Below are positions 13,001 to 26,799 of a DNA stretch of 64,000 nt, in pieces (position 1 is the first letter of the stretch; every line of letters begins with the position of its first letter). The notes under the pieces were generated by a model. It did no database searches, was not told the origin of the DNA, and saw nothing but the letters and a program-made list of their open reading frames with translations. Source of the DNA: Hyaloscypha bicolor E (Eukaryota; Ascomycota; Leotiomycetes; Helotiales; Hyaloscyphaceae). The DNA lies in assembly GCF_002865645.1 (NCBI RefSeq), contig NW_020194684.1, positions 3,043,030 to 3,107,029 on the forward strand. The letters are read 5' to 3'. A program made the translations under genes and the position numbers.

Positions 13001-15190
13001 GAAATCTTTATATTTATTATTCCGGAAATAAATAGGTATTTCTAAAGCCTCTTTCTAAAAGGTATTAATTTAGTATATTAAAAATTCCTATTTAGTATTA
13101 CTAGAACTATATAATAAAGTAAAGACCTAGTTACTATTATAAATATATAAAGCCTATTATCTAGGATAGTTATATTTGCCTTTAATTAAAAATAAGACTT
13201 AAAGTATTAGCTTAGGGTACTAGTTAAGCTTCTTATCGAATTCTTTTAGTATTAAGATCTTAATATTATTAGGCTATATAAGTATATATATCTATTATTT
13301 CTTAATATAGTCTATATATTATATAAGAGTTACTTTATAAAATTCTATACTAAAAATAAGGCTATAAGAGCTAATATTCTTATACTTATAGAACCGGAGC
13401 TTAAAAAAATATATTTTACTATAATTATCTATAATAAATATTTTAAGATTATAGGCTTAATAGATCTTAAATCTATTTTTATAGAAAATTATAAATTCTT
13501 AGTTATATTTAGCTAAGATAATAAAGCTCTAGCTTTAAGTCTAATTATTATTAAGGAAGTTATAGTCTAATCCGATATTACTAAGTCTATTATATATCTC
13601 TAAAGTATCTATTTCTGGCTATATTAATCTTATTTAAATAGTTATATAAAGTAATATATCTTTTTATTATAGCCAAAATTATTAATATTTAAAATTTGGC
13701 CTTTCCTTTTCCCTATTTTTTAAGAGAGTTTTCTCTAGAGTACTTTTCTATAGTAATAATATTAACCTGCTTCTATAAATACCTTGACTTTTCTATAGTT
13801 TTGGCCTTATTAGGGTTCTATTAAGCCTATTTAGTATACTTGAAATATTTTATATTTTCTAAGAAGTATTCTTTCTGTCTATAAGTCTAATAAACTATAC
13901 CTAAAATAGAACTAGTATTCTATTAAGGCCTTAGAGAAGCCAAAGTATTACTTAAGAATTTCTTATATGATTTTTGGAACTTATTCTTTCTTTTTTAATA
14001 GCCTTATAAATTAGAATTTACTAAATTAGAATTCTTAGGAATAGAATTATTTTTACTAGATTTCTTTACCTTTATTTTCCTTAATTTGGAATAAGTAATA
14101 TATTTTACTTTCTGAGCTTTCTTAAGCTATTCGGAAATAGATATTATCTTATTTCCTAAGAAAATAGATATAAGTATCTAATAAGTCTTATAATTAGATA
14201 AAGTAGTATTAAGAGTCCGGACCTGGTCTCTTTTAGAATATGGGTTCTAGTTAATTTTAAGACTAATTATCCGAGTATATAATTCAATAACTATCTTACT
14301 ATTTTTCTAATAAAGATCTCGGAACTTCTTAAAGATATCTTATTAATAGATTTAAGGTATTTAAAGTATATTAGCTAAGTAGGCCTTAAATTACTTCTAA
14401 TAGACCTTATATAATAGTAGGTTTTACTTTATTATAGCTTCCTAAGTATTATAAGGTTCGTTTCTAAAAGCACTTATAATAAAGTTAATTCTAGAAGAAA
14501 ATTTATTATAAGTCTAAAGTTAGGTCCTAAAGACTACTTCCTAGAAAAATATAAATATTTTCTATTTCTTAAGAAACTTTCTATAATATAAGTCAGGTAT
14601 CCGGATCTTAAAAAGCTTCTCTTAATTTAAATATATCTTTAGGATATTATATAGTAGTTTCTAATAAATAATATTGAGATTACTTTTAAAGCTTATTATA
14701 TTAGGAAAGAAGATAGGTTCTAATTCTATTTCAGGAAGTTTCCTAGTAGGAATTACTAAAAAAAAAAAAAATAGACTTATAAATAGAATTTCTATAAGAT
14801 ATAGTAAATTATAAGATATTCCTAAAAATACTTTTATATTATTCTAATTATAGAATATATTAGTTAATTATATTTACTAATTCTTGCTTTTATTAGAGTA
14901 CTTTAACTTTAGTATATAAGTTCTATTTTATAGCTTAGGTAATAGTAACTTAGATATTAATCTCGGTATCTTAATTATTACCGGGATTATTTCTATTATT
15001 ATTACTAGTTTTTAGAAGCTCTTAAAGAGCCCTATTAAAAGTATTAGATAAGCCTTTGCTATTACCTGTATTAGGATTAATCTGGTTAATTTCCTCTATA
15101 AGAATAGCTCCGGTAAAAGATTATATATTTTATAGATTTCGAGATATAATTACTTATTAAACTACTTTCTCTAAAAATAGAGAGATTAGC

Positions 15191-15488
15191 TTATAAGGTA
15201 TTTATTAGTAGGTAATAAGATAATAAAATAAATTAGTAAGTTATAAAACCATAGTATTAAATTTAGTATAGAACTAATCTCTATTCTTCTTATAAGATCT
15301 AAGGAAGCCCCCTCTAAATAGGAGGCCCTAATAATATATATATAATTAGTAATTTATAAGCCTAATACTTATAATATAAATAGTAGTTAGTTATAAAATT
15401 AAAGGGCCTCTAATTTCCCTAATTAATACCCGTAATATTCGAGGTTTATTATATATTCTTAAGTTATATATAACTCTATATATATTAT
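15191..15488 (-). repeat. LTR of element Z (5' LTR in coding sense)
   Basis: Pairs with 7,733-8,030. Its outer edge abuts the AGTTT target-site duplication. Confidence 0.88.
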
Positions 15489-18479
15489 AGTTTTAATTTT
15501 ATTAAGCTTTTCTTATTTGTCTTTAGAAATGCCTTTAATAATATTCTTAAATTCCCTATTATTAGCTTAGTAGTTCTTTAATTCCTCCTTAGTTAATCCT
15601 AGTTTAATTCCGTCTCTAATAAAGGTTTTCTATTTTAAGAGCTTATTATATATATTACTTAACTTATCTAGAATATTCGTATTAAATTCGGTAATTATAG
15701 TTATTTTTTCTAATATTAGTAGGCCTTCTATAATTATTCAAGCTCCTTTAATATTCTAAACTTTAATACTATTAATTTATAAGCTTTTAATAATACTATA
15801 GCTTATAAGAACTAGCTATTATACTTTACTAGCTTAAGAAATCTATTCTTTGGCCATTTTATTATTTTTAAAGAAATTATAAAGAAATTATTAGTATAAT
15901 AGTTATTAGTTATAAAGTTAAAGATTCTCAAAATTATAAGAATTTCTTTTAAATATTTTCTAAAATAAAGAATAAATTAGAATAGTTTTGAATTATATAA
16001 AAGTATTATATATATTCGAGTTTTTCTTTCTTTTTAATAAGAAAATAAAGCTAAAATAATAATATATATAATAGGAAAAGTAGATATAATAATTAGATAT
16101 ATTTAAGATAATATAATTATAAATTAGGAATAATTATAAAAAGTAAAATATAGAATTAGGCTTCTATTATAAAAAGAAATATAAATATATATATCTAAAG
16201 AAATATAATCTAAGAAATAATTAAAGTAAATTAAACCAAACAGTAATAATAGGAAAATAAGAAAGCAATATAATAGAAATATAAATATAGTAATAATATT
16301 TAAAGTATTAGAATATAAAAGAAAATAACGAAAATTTTATAATATAGATATATCCTAATTCCCTATTTATTTAGAAATATTTCTATTAATTCAAAAAATA
16401 ATATAAAAGAAAGGAAATAGTATAAGAAATATATAAAAAATAAGATATATAAATATACTAAAGATATTTAGAAAATATAAAATAAATATTAATAGAATTA
16501 AGAAATAATTTAGAATAAGATATTATTTTTTTTAAAACTAATCTATATTCTTTCTAAAAGCTAATTATATTTATTTAATATTTATAAAATTAATCTTATA
16601 TAATATAAAACTATTTAGTTAGCTGGGATTTTAAAGTAATATTTATATTTATAAAAGTAATACTAAAGGTATTAGAGGTTATAGAAAGAAGAATTATAAG
16701 ATAATATAAATAGAATTTATAATACTATTATTAAGTTTAGAATAATTAATATTAAAATAGATATAAAATATAGAAAAATCAAGTATTCTAAATTAGTATT
16801 AAAAATATAGAATTAAAGGCATCTTTCTAATTATTTAGATAATATTTAATAGTAAGAAATAGATTAATAATAAGAATTAGTAAATTATACTAGCTTTTTA
16901 AAGAAATAATTAGTTCCCGATATTAAAATAGTATTTTAATTAGAGAATAGGTTCTATATAAGAGAAGTTTTCTTTATATAGAAATAGAAATATATAATAT
17001 ACTAACTAAGTCTTAATATAAGTTTTAAAAGTAGCTATAGTTATATTAAAGAAAAAGTGAGTTTTCTAATATAAATAGGCTTTAAATAAGCAGATCTAGT
17101 TTATCTAATATTTAAGAGATTTCCAGAATTATATATTATTAAATATTTTTGGAAATAACTATTAGATTTAATAAGGTTTTTCTTTTCTCTTATAAGACTT
17201 CTAGTTTGGCTATTCTATTTATATATAATTCCTGATTAGGAAATTTATTTAAATATTATAAATAAATTTATAATAGTAATTTAAGTTAAAGTTAAAATCT
17301 ATAAATATTATAATTAAGCTTTAGACTAATATAAGCTATAAGAATAGTTAATTAAAAAAGTAAATAGAGCTTCTGAAAGATTTCTAGTTTAATAAGAAAT
17401 ATATAAAAGATTCTTTTTCTTTTTCTTTTCTCTTCTCTTCTTTATATATAATTACTATTTATATTATAAGAACTTTCTAAGAAATATTATAATTCGGAAT
17501 TAAAAATCTATAAAATAACTTCTTAATTCCATATTTATTTTTATACTAAAAGAAATACTTTATATTTGATTTCTAAAATCTAGTAATAGAATCTTATATT
17601 AAAAATACTATCTAGTAATAATAATTAAATAATAGTAAGAAATAAATAATAGTAAAGCTCGTTTGATTTTCAGAATAGTAATTTAATAATAATTATTCTT
17701 TAAAGGCTATAAATAATAGTTAGAAAAAAAAATAAAAGATATATAAAGAATTAAAGATAATAAGCTTTATTTTAGATCAAAAAGAGCTTCTATTATTAAA
17801 TACTTCTTTCTAGTTCTTTATAAAAGAAACGTATTTTATTTTTTCTAATTCTAGTAATTCTAGAATATATATAATAATACTAATAGCTTTCTTGATTTCC
17901 TAAATACTATTTCGCTTATAATATTTTATAACTATTTCCTTTTCTAGTTCTATATCTATCTTAAAACATTTATTTATAGATATATATTTATTATTAACTT
18001 TATTTTTAGGGAAATACTAGAATCTATTTCTTTTAATAAACTATTTAAGTTAATTCCCAATATATATTCTTTGAAATATAGTATTATTAAGCTCTTCTAG
18101 TATTCTTTTAGTTAATCTATATATCTTATTCTATATAGGCCAAGCTAGTAATATAATAGCTTTATATTTCTTAACTTATTTTAATCTATTAGTTTAATAT
18201 TATATATAAGAACTAGATTCTTTTTAGAAATAGGCTTTAAATAAATCTAATAAGTAATATTAAATTACTTCTTTTTCTTTTAGTATTTTCTATTTTTCTT
18301 TATTCTAGCTTTTTTAATATTCTTATTTCTTATTTATATTTGCTTTATATATATTTCTAGAAGTATTTTTCTATTATAAACTTTATTTTATTCAAGTATT
18401 TTCCAGATTAAAAAGTATATTTCTATAGGTAATATAGCTTCTCTATTATAGATTATATAAAAAGAAGTAAATTTAGTTA

Positions 18480-19900
18480 GTTTATATATAGTAATTCAAT
18501 TAGTAAATAAAATATATAATAGTAAATTAACTTAAGGTTTCTTTTTACTTATTATAAATATAATAAGTACTTAAATAATTAGTTAATATCCTCTTTTAAT
18601 TATACTATTTCCTTTAGAATTATAAGCTAAAATAATAATTTTATTAATTCCTAGCTTATTAAGTTCCTGAATTATTACTTTTTTAAATTCTAATCTATTA
18701 TTTATTTTAAGCTATTTAAATAAACTTAGTAATCTTCTTATTAGTTAAGTTCTTTAAAGATTTAGCTTTAACCTATTTTAAGAAATTATTTCTAGTAATA
18801 ACTAATAAGTTATATCTTTTATAATCTAGTAATTTAATTATATTAATTTTAAGGTAATAGAAAAGAAATATAGCTTTTATAGAATATAGAGCTTCTTTTT
18901 ATTTTATTTTATTCTTATATTAATAGACTTAATAAATATTAATATATTTCTATATATAGTTATAGTAATCTTTCTAGTAATAATAGCTAGCTACTAAATA
19001 AAAAGTATTTTTCTTTCTAGTATATCTAATCTTATTATATAGCTTTTTAATAATAATTTCTCTTTATTCTTAATTATTAATAATAAATCGAGGCAGGTAT
19101 ACTTTAAATATAACTTTCTATAATACTTAATTTCTTATACTATAATTTAAAGCTTTTTTATTTAATTTTCGAAACTTAATTCTAGATATTTCTTCTAATC
19201 TAGAAAATATTATAAGGTATTATATAATATTCTAATATTATTCGAAATAGCTATTATCTAAGAAATCTAGTAAAATAGTCGGGTTATTAAATAAAATATA
19301 GGAATTAGTATTATTATTTACTATTTTATTAGAGATTATATATAAAAGGCTATAGTCTTTATTATATAACTTCCGGATATTATTATTTTTTAATACTATT
19401 AATTTGCTTTTAGATATAGTAAAGCTTTAATTATTAATTTCTAATAACTAGATATTATTATTTTAATATCTAGTAAAGATTTTAGAAATCTAATTTCTTA
19501 AAATAATATTATATAACTGAATTAGAACTGCTTTCTTTAACTAAACTTTCCGTTTAATAAGTATTATTCTAATAATATTAAGCTTTATTACTAATTATTT
19601 ATTAATATTACCTTCTTACTATAGGCATCTTAATAATCCGTTAGTAATAGTATATTTAGTTCCCTTAATATACTTGATTTTAAAGTTAAATAGTTAAATT
19701 TATACTAGCTAGTAAATAACTAGAGCTTTAGAAAGATTTATAGCTACTTTACTTAGCTATATAACAAGTATATTAGTATCTAGTTTAAAGATAAAATAAA
19801 CTTTATATAGCCAGAATTATACTTTTTATAAATACTTTACTAGCTCTTAGTATTTTTTTTAGTAATATTATATTTTTATTTAGTATTATTTTAGATTCTA
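18480..19900 (-). pseudogene. integrase and RNase H of element Y copy A
   Basis: The minus strand keeps an integrase-core-like stretch near 18.6-18.85 kb (WLVVARD-like start, then ELNKLGINKIIILAYN and a NSIIKRGY relic, the region of the Asp and Glu residues). An RNase H tail near 19.6-19.85 kb ends in IKYIKGTKYTITNGLLR, comparable to the VPGTKHTAADGLSR motif of this gypsy lineage. Many RIP stops. Confidence 0.7.
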
Positions 19901-20279
19901 GACTTGTATTATATAACTTTCTTTTTTCTTTTATTATTATATTAACTAAGAATTCCGTTCTATCTATTTAGACTAATATCTATTACTAATATAATTATTT
20001 CCTAATCTTCTAATAAATTATAATATAATTTATAAAATATTAGAATAGTAATAAGCTTTTTTTAAAGAATTTATATAACTTATATTTATTTATTACTTTA
20101 GTTCTATATTATACTTTTCTTTATTAAGTAATAAATAGATTTAGTAATAATTATAAAGTCTTTAATCTAAATATAATAATAAATAATAAATCTAATAAAT
20201 ATCTTATTTTTAGTTATATTATTATAATATTTCTATTTTAAAATTTTAGTAATTCCTAAGCTTAAAAGGCTTTTTCTAA

Positions 20280-20940
20280 GTATTTTATAAATAAAGCTAA
20301 TAATAACTATATTATTATAATAGAACTATAATTTTTATTTAATACTAGCTCTGGCTTATTTAATTCTATTTAAGATTATATCTAGGTTTTAAAGGTATTT
20401 AAATATAAAATACCAAATACTAGGTAAAATAAGCTACTTATTATAGTTTATATAAAGTTCCTTAATTCTAATATTATTAATAAATAGTATAGTAATTTTA
20501 GAAAATAGATTTTTTAAAATAGTTATAATAATTTATATAAACTAAATAACGGAATTAGTAGCTTCCTAAGATAATATAGTTATTCTTAATAGTTCTAGAG
20601 GTATTATAAATATAATTAAATCTTTACTATAAGTATCTAGTATAAGTTAATTATATCCGGAAAAGAAATTAATTAGAGAGATATAAATATATTTAGTAAA
20701 TTTCTTTAAGATCTTATTAGTAAACGGAAATAAGTTAGTATTTTATAAAATTACTAAATTTATCTTTATAGTAGTATTAATTAGTCTATAAATCCTAGTA
20801 ATCTTTTTTATAATTAAGAATTATAGATTTTGGTAAGATCTATTATATTTCTTAAAAATTTTATAATCTAGGTATTTTAATAATATTTTTACTATTACTA
20901 GTACTAGAACTTTAGAATATAGGAAATTTTTTTCTTACTA
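20280..20940 (-). pseudogene. reverse transcriptase of element Y copy A
   Basis: The minus-strand relic reads YRLINTTIKINLVILQNTNL, then SLINFFSGYNQLILD. This matches the YRLINAATKIN...DFFSGYDQL.LD order of a widespread fungal gypsy lineage. The same frame occurs on the plus strand at 52,430-53,060 in copy B. Confidence 0.78.
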
Positions 20941-23900
20941 GGCCTTATACTTAATAGTCTTAATTAGAATAAATAAATTAATAGTTTTATAAACTTTTCT
21001 TATTTCTTTCTAATTAAATATAATAATACTTTTTTAATTAATTATTAATTCTCGGAATATAACTAGTTTCTTTTCTTAAAACTAGTTACTAATATCTAAT
21101 TATTTAAGATATTCTAAAATAAGTTATAAACTTCTTAAAATAGCTAATATCCTTAGTAAAAAGTAGTTCTTATATTTCCTAGTATGTTTTTATAAGTATT
21201 CTCTAGTTTTGAATTTCTTAAACTAGTCTAGATATTTATTAGGGCCTTTCCTAGTTCTATTATTAGTATTTACTAATTAAATCTTCTTATTTTTTATTTT
21301 ATATATTCTTATAACTAGAAATAAACTATAATTATTATCTTTTTCTTTAAAAACTATAGTTATTTTCTCTAGTATTTTTTTTATTTAATTTCCGGAATTT
21401 ATAATCTTTCTATTTAGCTTCTTTCTAATTAGATATAAAAAGTATCTTTTTATCCGGTATTTTAATATATCTTTCTTAAGCTTCTATATATTCCAGAATT
21501 CTTTCTAGTTTTAAGTTCTATATTTCTTAGCTTTAGAAATATATTTCATTATTATTAGAAATTTTTTATTTTTTATTTTTTTAGAAATATTTTTATTTAA
21601 TACTCTTTTTACTTCTTTTTTTATTAAATCTAGAACTATTTTTAATAATATTCTAATTAGAGCCTTTTCTATTTTAGTTTCTCTAAAAATATTATTAATT
21701 TTCTAAACTCCTAAATCTAAAATAAAAGAATTTATAAGAAATCCTAATATCTTTCTATTTTCTTTAATATTATTACTAGTTATAATATTAGGCTTTATTT
21801 TTTATTTTTATTTTTAGTTTCCTATTCTATATTATTTAATTCCTTAACTCTAGAAGTTTAATACTCTTAAACTATTACTTTCTTCTATTTTCTAGTATTT
21901 TTTAAAAGTAAAATAATTATAATAGTATAAGTATTCTAATTATTTTTAGAGTTAGTAAATCTTTTATTTTATAAATTATTACTTCTATATATAATTTTTA
22001 TTTTTATTTTTACTAAAAATAATTAATTAAATAGGATTTTTGAAACTTCTTTAACTAAAAAGAATATTTTTTTTATATTTTTATTTATTTATAACCTTAG
22101 CTCTAAACTTTATTATTTCTATAAATTCAAATTTAGCCTTAATAATAATAGATATTTAATAATCTATAGTATTATATATTATTTTACTAATATTTCTAAA
22201 AATCTTTTTAGAAAGAATATTAATTTTAGCTCTAGTATTAATTATTTCTTTATATTTAATACTTCTTTAAAGTTCTCGAAATACGAATTAGACATATAGA
22301 AATTATATAATATATTTATAAGCTAGTAATATCCGGATATTAATATTATTACCTTTAAATTAAATAATTCTATTAGTATTAGATACCTAAGCTAGTATTT
22401 CTAATTTCTTAAATATTCTATTTATAAAATAATAAAATAAGAAATATTATTCTTAATTTATTAGTTCTAAAATATAATAGCTAGATCTGGCATTTTTGAG
22501 GTATTAATAAGTATTCTTATTTTCTTTTAAGTTTTTAAAAATAGAATAGTTACTTTTTTAGTAATTTTATTAGAATATTATTAATTTTAGGAATCCTATA
22601 CTTATTATAATTAAAAGTATATTAGGTTTCTAATTTGTTTTATTTATTTCCGGAAATATTAATATTTATATCCTTAGCTAGGCCATTTCCTTATTTATTA
22701 TTTCTTAAAATAATACTTTTCTAGTCTCTTATATAAAATAGCTTTTTTTCTATTTTGGCTTATTTTTAGAAAACCTCTTTAGTTATTTCTATTTCTTTTT
22801 CCTTTTTCCTTAATAAGAAACTTATTATAGTATTAATAGAAATACTATTTATAACTAAGTCTTATTACTATTTATTAATTTCAGAACCTGAAGTATTAGT
22901 AATTCTAATATAATTTCCTCTAAGGTAAAATAGCTATTTAGATTCTCTTAATATAACTTATTTATTTCTATATATAGATCTCAATTAGCTAGTTTCCTTT
23001 TCTCTTTCTTGCCTAGTAAACTAGATATCTCCTATTAATTTCCGAATATCTTTGGGTTAAATATTTAAATTATAGTCAAATTCTTCTTATTAGATTTAAG
23101 AAATAATTTAGTTAAATTACTAGTATTTACTAGTAAGGAAAAAGGAAATGCTTTCTTATCTAGGCTTAAATAGCCTTTTATATTATTTTTTATTATATTA
23201 GTAAATATATTTATAAGTTCTTTTATTAGTAAATAATAGAACTTAAAAATATAAATATATTCTGAATTAATATTATTATTCTTATTTCTATTATAATACC
23301 TATAGTAAATTTATTCTTTTAGTTCTAGGTCTATATTATAGGCTATATTAACTTAAGTAGTATTTTCTAATTATATTTGAGACTAACTTTTTCTAGAATA
23401 TAATTATTTAGATCCTTTATTTATTCTAGTTTAATTATTATAGCTATTATAATATTTTCTATATTTTTTACTATAACTTCTAATATATTTTTCCAAAAAC
23501 CCGAATTATATCTATTAGACTATTAATACTATTATATTTATTATAGTTAGCTAGATTATATAAATAGGCTATAGATATTCTCTCGAATTATAATAGTAGC
23601 TATATTAAGTTATTTCTATAAATTCTTTTGAGTTATAATAATAATAAATAGTTTTTCTAGACTTCTTACTAGCTAGTTAATATTATTTCCCTTGGGTTTA
23701 CTACTTTTAGTAAGTTTTATATAATTAGCTATAAGCTAGATTCTTTTCTTATTTATATTTATAATAGCTTTAGGAAATATAATAGAAGAAACTAGTAAAA
23801 AATAATTATTTTCTAGCTTAGGAACTATATTATAAACTATTATATTCAAGTATTTTTATCTAAATCTAGATATATCTGGGTTATTAGTAATATTAAAATA

Positions 23901-25501
23901 GTATTTCTTTTTTTTATATTAATAAGATATTACTATTTTCTTATATATCTTATTATATTTATAAATAGAAATATTTATAGGTTTAAAGTTTATATTTTTA
24001 AGAATATAATCTTTAGCTAGAATAAATAATCTTTTTATAAATTCTCGATATTAAGTAATTTTATTTATTTCTTTTTTCTTTAGTAATTCTTTTAATATTT
24101 TATTAAATATATTAATATAAGACTTAGAAGAAATTCCTTTATTCTAGGCCTATATAATAATCTAATTAAGAAAATTATAACTAATTTTAAGTATTTCCTA
24201 GTTATATTCTTAGAATTCCTTTAATAAAGCCTTAAAGAACTTGGTTTCCTAGTAATCTCCTGAGTTATTAGTATAGTATTCTAATATAGCCTTAATCTAA
24301 TTCTTATAAATAAGAGAAATATAATAGATAATTCTTTTTCTTTTAGTATTATTAGAAATATAATAGTTTTTATATATATTTATATATTATTCTAAGAATA
24401 TAAAGATATTACTTTCCTGAAATTATAGTACTTTAGGAGCTCTTATAAATAATAGATTTAAATCCGGTATTAATATATATTTACTCTTGGCTATATTAAT
24501 CTTAATAACTTCTTCTATAATTAATTATAGAGTTTTCGTATCTAAGACTTCTACTAATAATGTTTTTAAAAGACTAATTTCTCGTTTAAATATATCTTTT
24601 AATTTGAGAACCGGGATTAGAAAGAAACCAGTTAATAATAATAGATATAATCGAGATTCAAGTTTTAGTATTAATAGTAATAAGGTAATAGCTTTTCTAG
24701 TCTTATTTCTATTACTTATATTCTCTTTTCTATTCTATTAGCTTAATACCTATAATATTTTCCCTTAATTTTACTAAACTAGATATATTTAATAATATTA
24801 TTAAAAGTAATAATAAAAATAATAAAAATAATTTTACTAATTTTTCTGACTTTTCTAAATTCTCTTTCTTTTTTCTACTTAGTATTCTTTTCTTTCTCTA
24901 GAAGCTTTTCTAGATTATCTATATAATTTCTTATTTCCGATTTCTTTTTAATTTTTATTTCTGATTTCTATTTACTATTTTACTTAAAATTAAGAATATT
25001 TCCTCTTTTAAATATCTTTTCTAGACTTAGAAATAAGCTTTTCTATTAAAACTAATACTTTCTTTATTCCGGTCTTTATTATAATTAAAACTAATATATA
25101 AATTAATAATATAATTTTATTTCTGAATACTAAAGTCTATTTCTAACTAAAGTCTAATTTATACTATTTTAGTATAATATTTCTTATTTTATTTCTTTTA
25201 TTTCTTTTTCTTTTATAATTAGCCTCTATTTCTACTACTTCTATATACTATACTAGTAACTATATCTTGCAGCTAACCCGTATCCAAGTTACTAGGTATA
25301 TTAGAAATTATTATAAGATACTAAGATTAATATTTATATATCTTTAATATTTTGGCCTTAGGCTTAAAGTATTATAATAGCTCTTTTCTCTCCTAACTTA
25401 CTAAGCTAATAATCCGCCTTATAAATATCTCTCAGAATTTTATAAGAGTATTATCTTAACTGCGAAGTTTCGATCTTTCTTATATTACTTACTATAAAAT
25501 A

Positions 25502-25804
25502 TATAGGAGGGAAACTATAATAAGACAAAAACCTATATAAAGTATACCAGAGTATAAAACGTAACTTAATAGTAAAATAATAAATTAAAAGCATAAATAA
25601 GGGAGTATAAATAGTATATAGTATATAAAAGCTTAATTAATTAAATACTTATAAGGGATTATTCTCTAGAACTATAGAAAAACCAGCTTTCTTATATGAT
25701 TTCTGCAAGTTATATATAAAAGGCTATAGCCTTTGCCATATAACTAAAACCTTAAAACCGCCAAAATAACATGATTTTTAGAAAGTATAGCCTGCTATAC
25801 TATA
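25502..25804 (-). repeat. LTR of element Y copy A (5' LTR in coding sense)
   Basis: Least mutated LTR of the family: it keeps AAAACCGCCAAAATAACATG near 25,760 and the imperfect palindrome around AAGGCTATAGCCTT (25,709-25,744). Confidence 0.78.
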
Positions 25805-26184
25805 ATATCTAAAAGAGTTAGTTACTTTAGTAAAGGTAATAGAACTTATCTTATAATAACTTACCCGAAAATAATATATATTAAAATATAAAATTCAATC
25901 TATATATTATCTATTTAATTTACTTGGTTGCAAATATATAAGATTTCTTTAAACTCATTAGTTAATAATAAATCTTACTGGCCGTCTATTTTCAATCTCC
26001 TTTCATATATATTCCCAATAGTATTTTTATATAGAGTCTCTAAATACAAGTATATTTTCATCCCAGTTTCTTTATATTAGAAGAGATATTACTGCCAGGC
26101 AAGTAATCCAGTTTCTATATACCCTGAATATGCTAATCTCGTTCGGGAACTCTAATAACTTACCCCAAATGTCTAAAGACGTAA
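25805..26184. other. transition from RIP block to gene island, no gene seen
   Basis: Base composition returns gradually toward normal. No ORF, RNA gene or repeat is recognised. Confidence 0.4.
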
Positions 26185-26794
26185 AAGACTACTACTACTC
26201 TCTTAATAGATTATTATAGGTATAGTTCTTATTAACCCGCAAAATCAAACGGTAATTTCCAAGATATTCCAGACCGAGAATATCCAGATCAGTAACCTAG
26301 TCTTTGCCATCCCAAAGTTCAATTACAGATTCTATAAACTAGATCTCGTGGTCTATGGAACTTGTACCTATAACGTCGCCAATAGAGATTGGGAACTTCC
26401 ATTTCGTGAATAACAGATATAGAGACGATTTCTGGAAGTTATCTTCTTGCTTCAAGCCGTATTAATCGTACTGCGTAACGGTGTAGTCGTCGCTCAGTGG
26501 GCGGATGCGAGGGTTATTAGGTGCAACTAACATCACGAGGCCAGAATGTCCTGTGTTGCTGGTGATGTGTCGGACATTCTTACCGGAAGGCCACTCCACT
26601 GGATCGGAGAATATGTATGAAGCTAAGATTTGCATTCGACCCGATGTACCCCTTGGTATAAGGCTGGAAACCAAATTGGAGGTTGAGATTCCGAAAGTTA
26701 CTGTACTAATATGAATTCTTCTTAGATCTTCAAATCCAGCAATCATACTATTCACCCATCCGAATTCATTATAGCCTCCTGAGAGTGAACTCAT
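26185..26794 (-). pseudogene. C-terminal remnant of a conserved fungal protein of unknown function
   Basis: One minus-strand frame reads through about 200 codons interrupted by stops at 26,462-26,464, 26,339-26,341 and 26,297-26,299, each explained by a single C-to-T change from a Gln codon. Readable pieces include WVNSMIAGFEDLRR, GRMQILASYIFSDPVEWPSG, NTGHSGLVMLVAPNNPRIRP and KWKFPISIGDV. These resemble the C-terminal part of a large, unnamed protein family I recall from many ascomycetes. The reaction or role is unknown to me. The N-terminal part is missing; the adjoining ankyrin frame is probably a separate fragment. Confidence 0.6.
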
Positions 26795-26799
26795 TCGCT

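Larger units (their letters stand above)
7733..15488 (-). mobile_element. Ty3/gypsy retrotransposon family Z (RIP-degraded), nested in Y
   Basis: Direct repeats of exactly 298 bp (7,733-8,030 and 15,191-15,488) are flanked by the 5-bp duplication AGTTT (7,728-7,732 and 15,489-15,493). Copy C of element Y lacks this 7,756-bp insert at the matching site (about 62,216), which proves the insertion. Gag-like sequence lies near 14-14.7 kb and pol runs leftward. The reverse transcriptase still reads YLDNILIYSRNKDK near 12.45 kb (YLDD box altered) and EFLGF just after. RNase H reads KLSKAKYNYNTYNKKL near 11.85 kb. The 8,030-10,000 part, 3' of pol, was not recognised. Confidence 0.88.
5050..25804 (-). 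mobile_element. Ty3/gypsy retrotransposon family Y, copy A (RIP-degraded, interrupted by Z)
   Basis: Bounded by two similar repeats in the same orientation (5,050-5,337 and 25,502-25,804), taken as LTRs of about 290-305 bp. Coding order on the minus strand runs from right to left: gag-like region (about 24.6-23.6 kb), retropepsin-like region (about 22.3-22.0 kb), reverse transcriptase (20.9-20.3 kb), RNase H (19.9-19.6 kb), integrase core (18.9-18.5 kb), then a further ORF. The element was about 13.0 kb before element Z inserted at 7,733-15,488. Two other copies lie in the window: B (47,559 on, opposite orientation) and C (59,511 on). All frames are destroyed. Confidence 0.8.
4440..25900. other. 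AT-rich RIP-degraded block 1
   Basis: The sequence turns abruptly TA-rich with very few CpA and TpG steps, and no reading frame is intact. Frames that still resemble retrotransposon proteins are broken mainly by TAG and TAA at positions where Gln is expected, as C-to-T changes on either strand produce. 4,440-5,049 holds no recognisable element. Confidence 0.9.

Noticed and set aside
24487..24741. 84-codon plus-strand frame inside element Y copy A
   Set aside because: Antisense to the gag region of Y; low-complexity product of AT-rich DNA.
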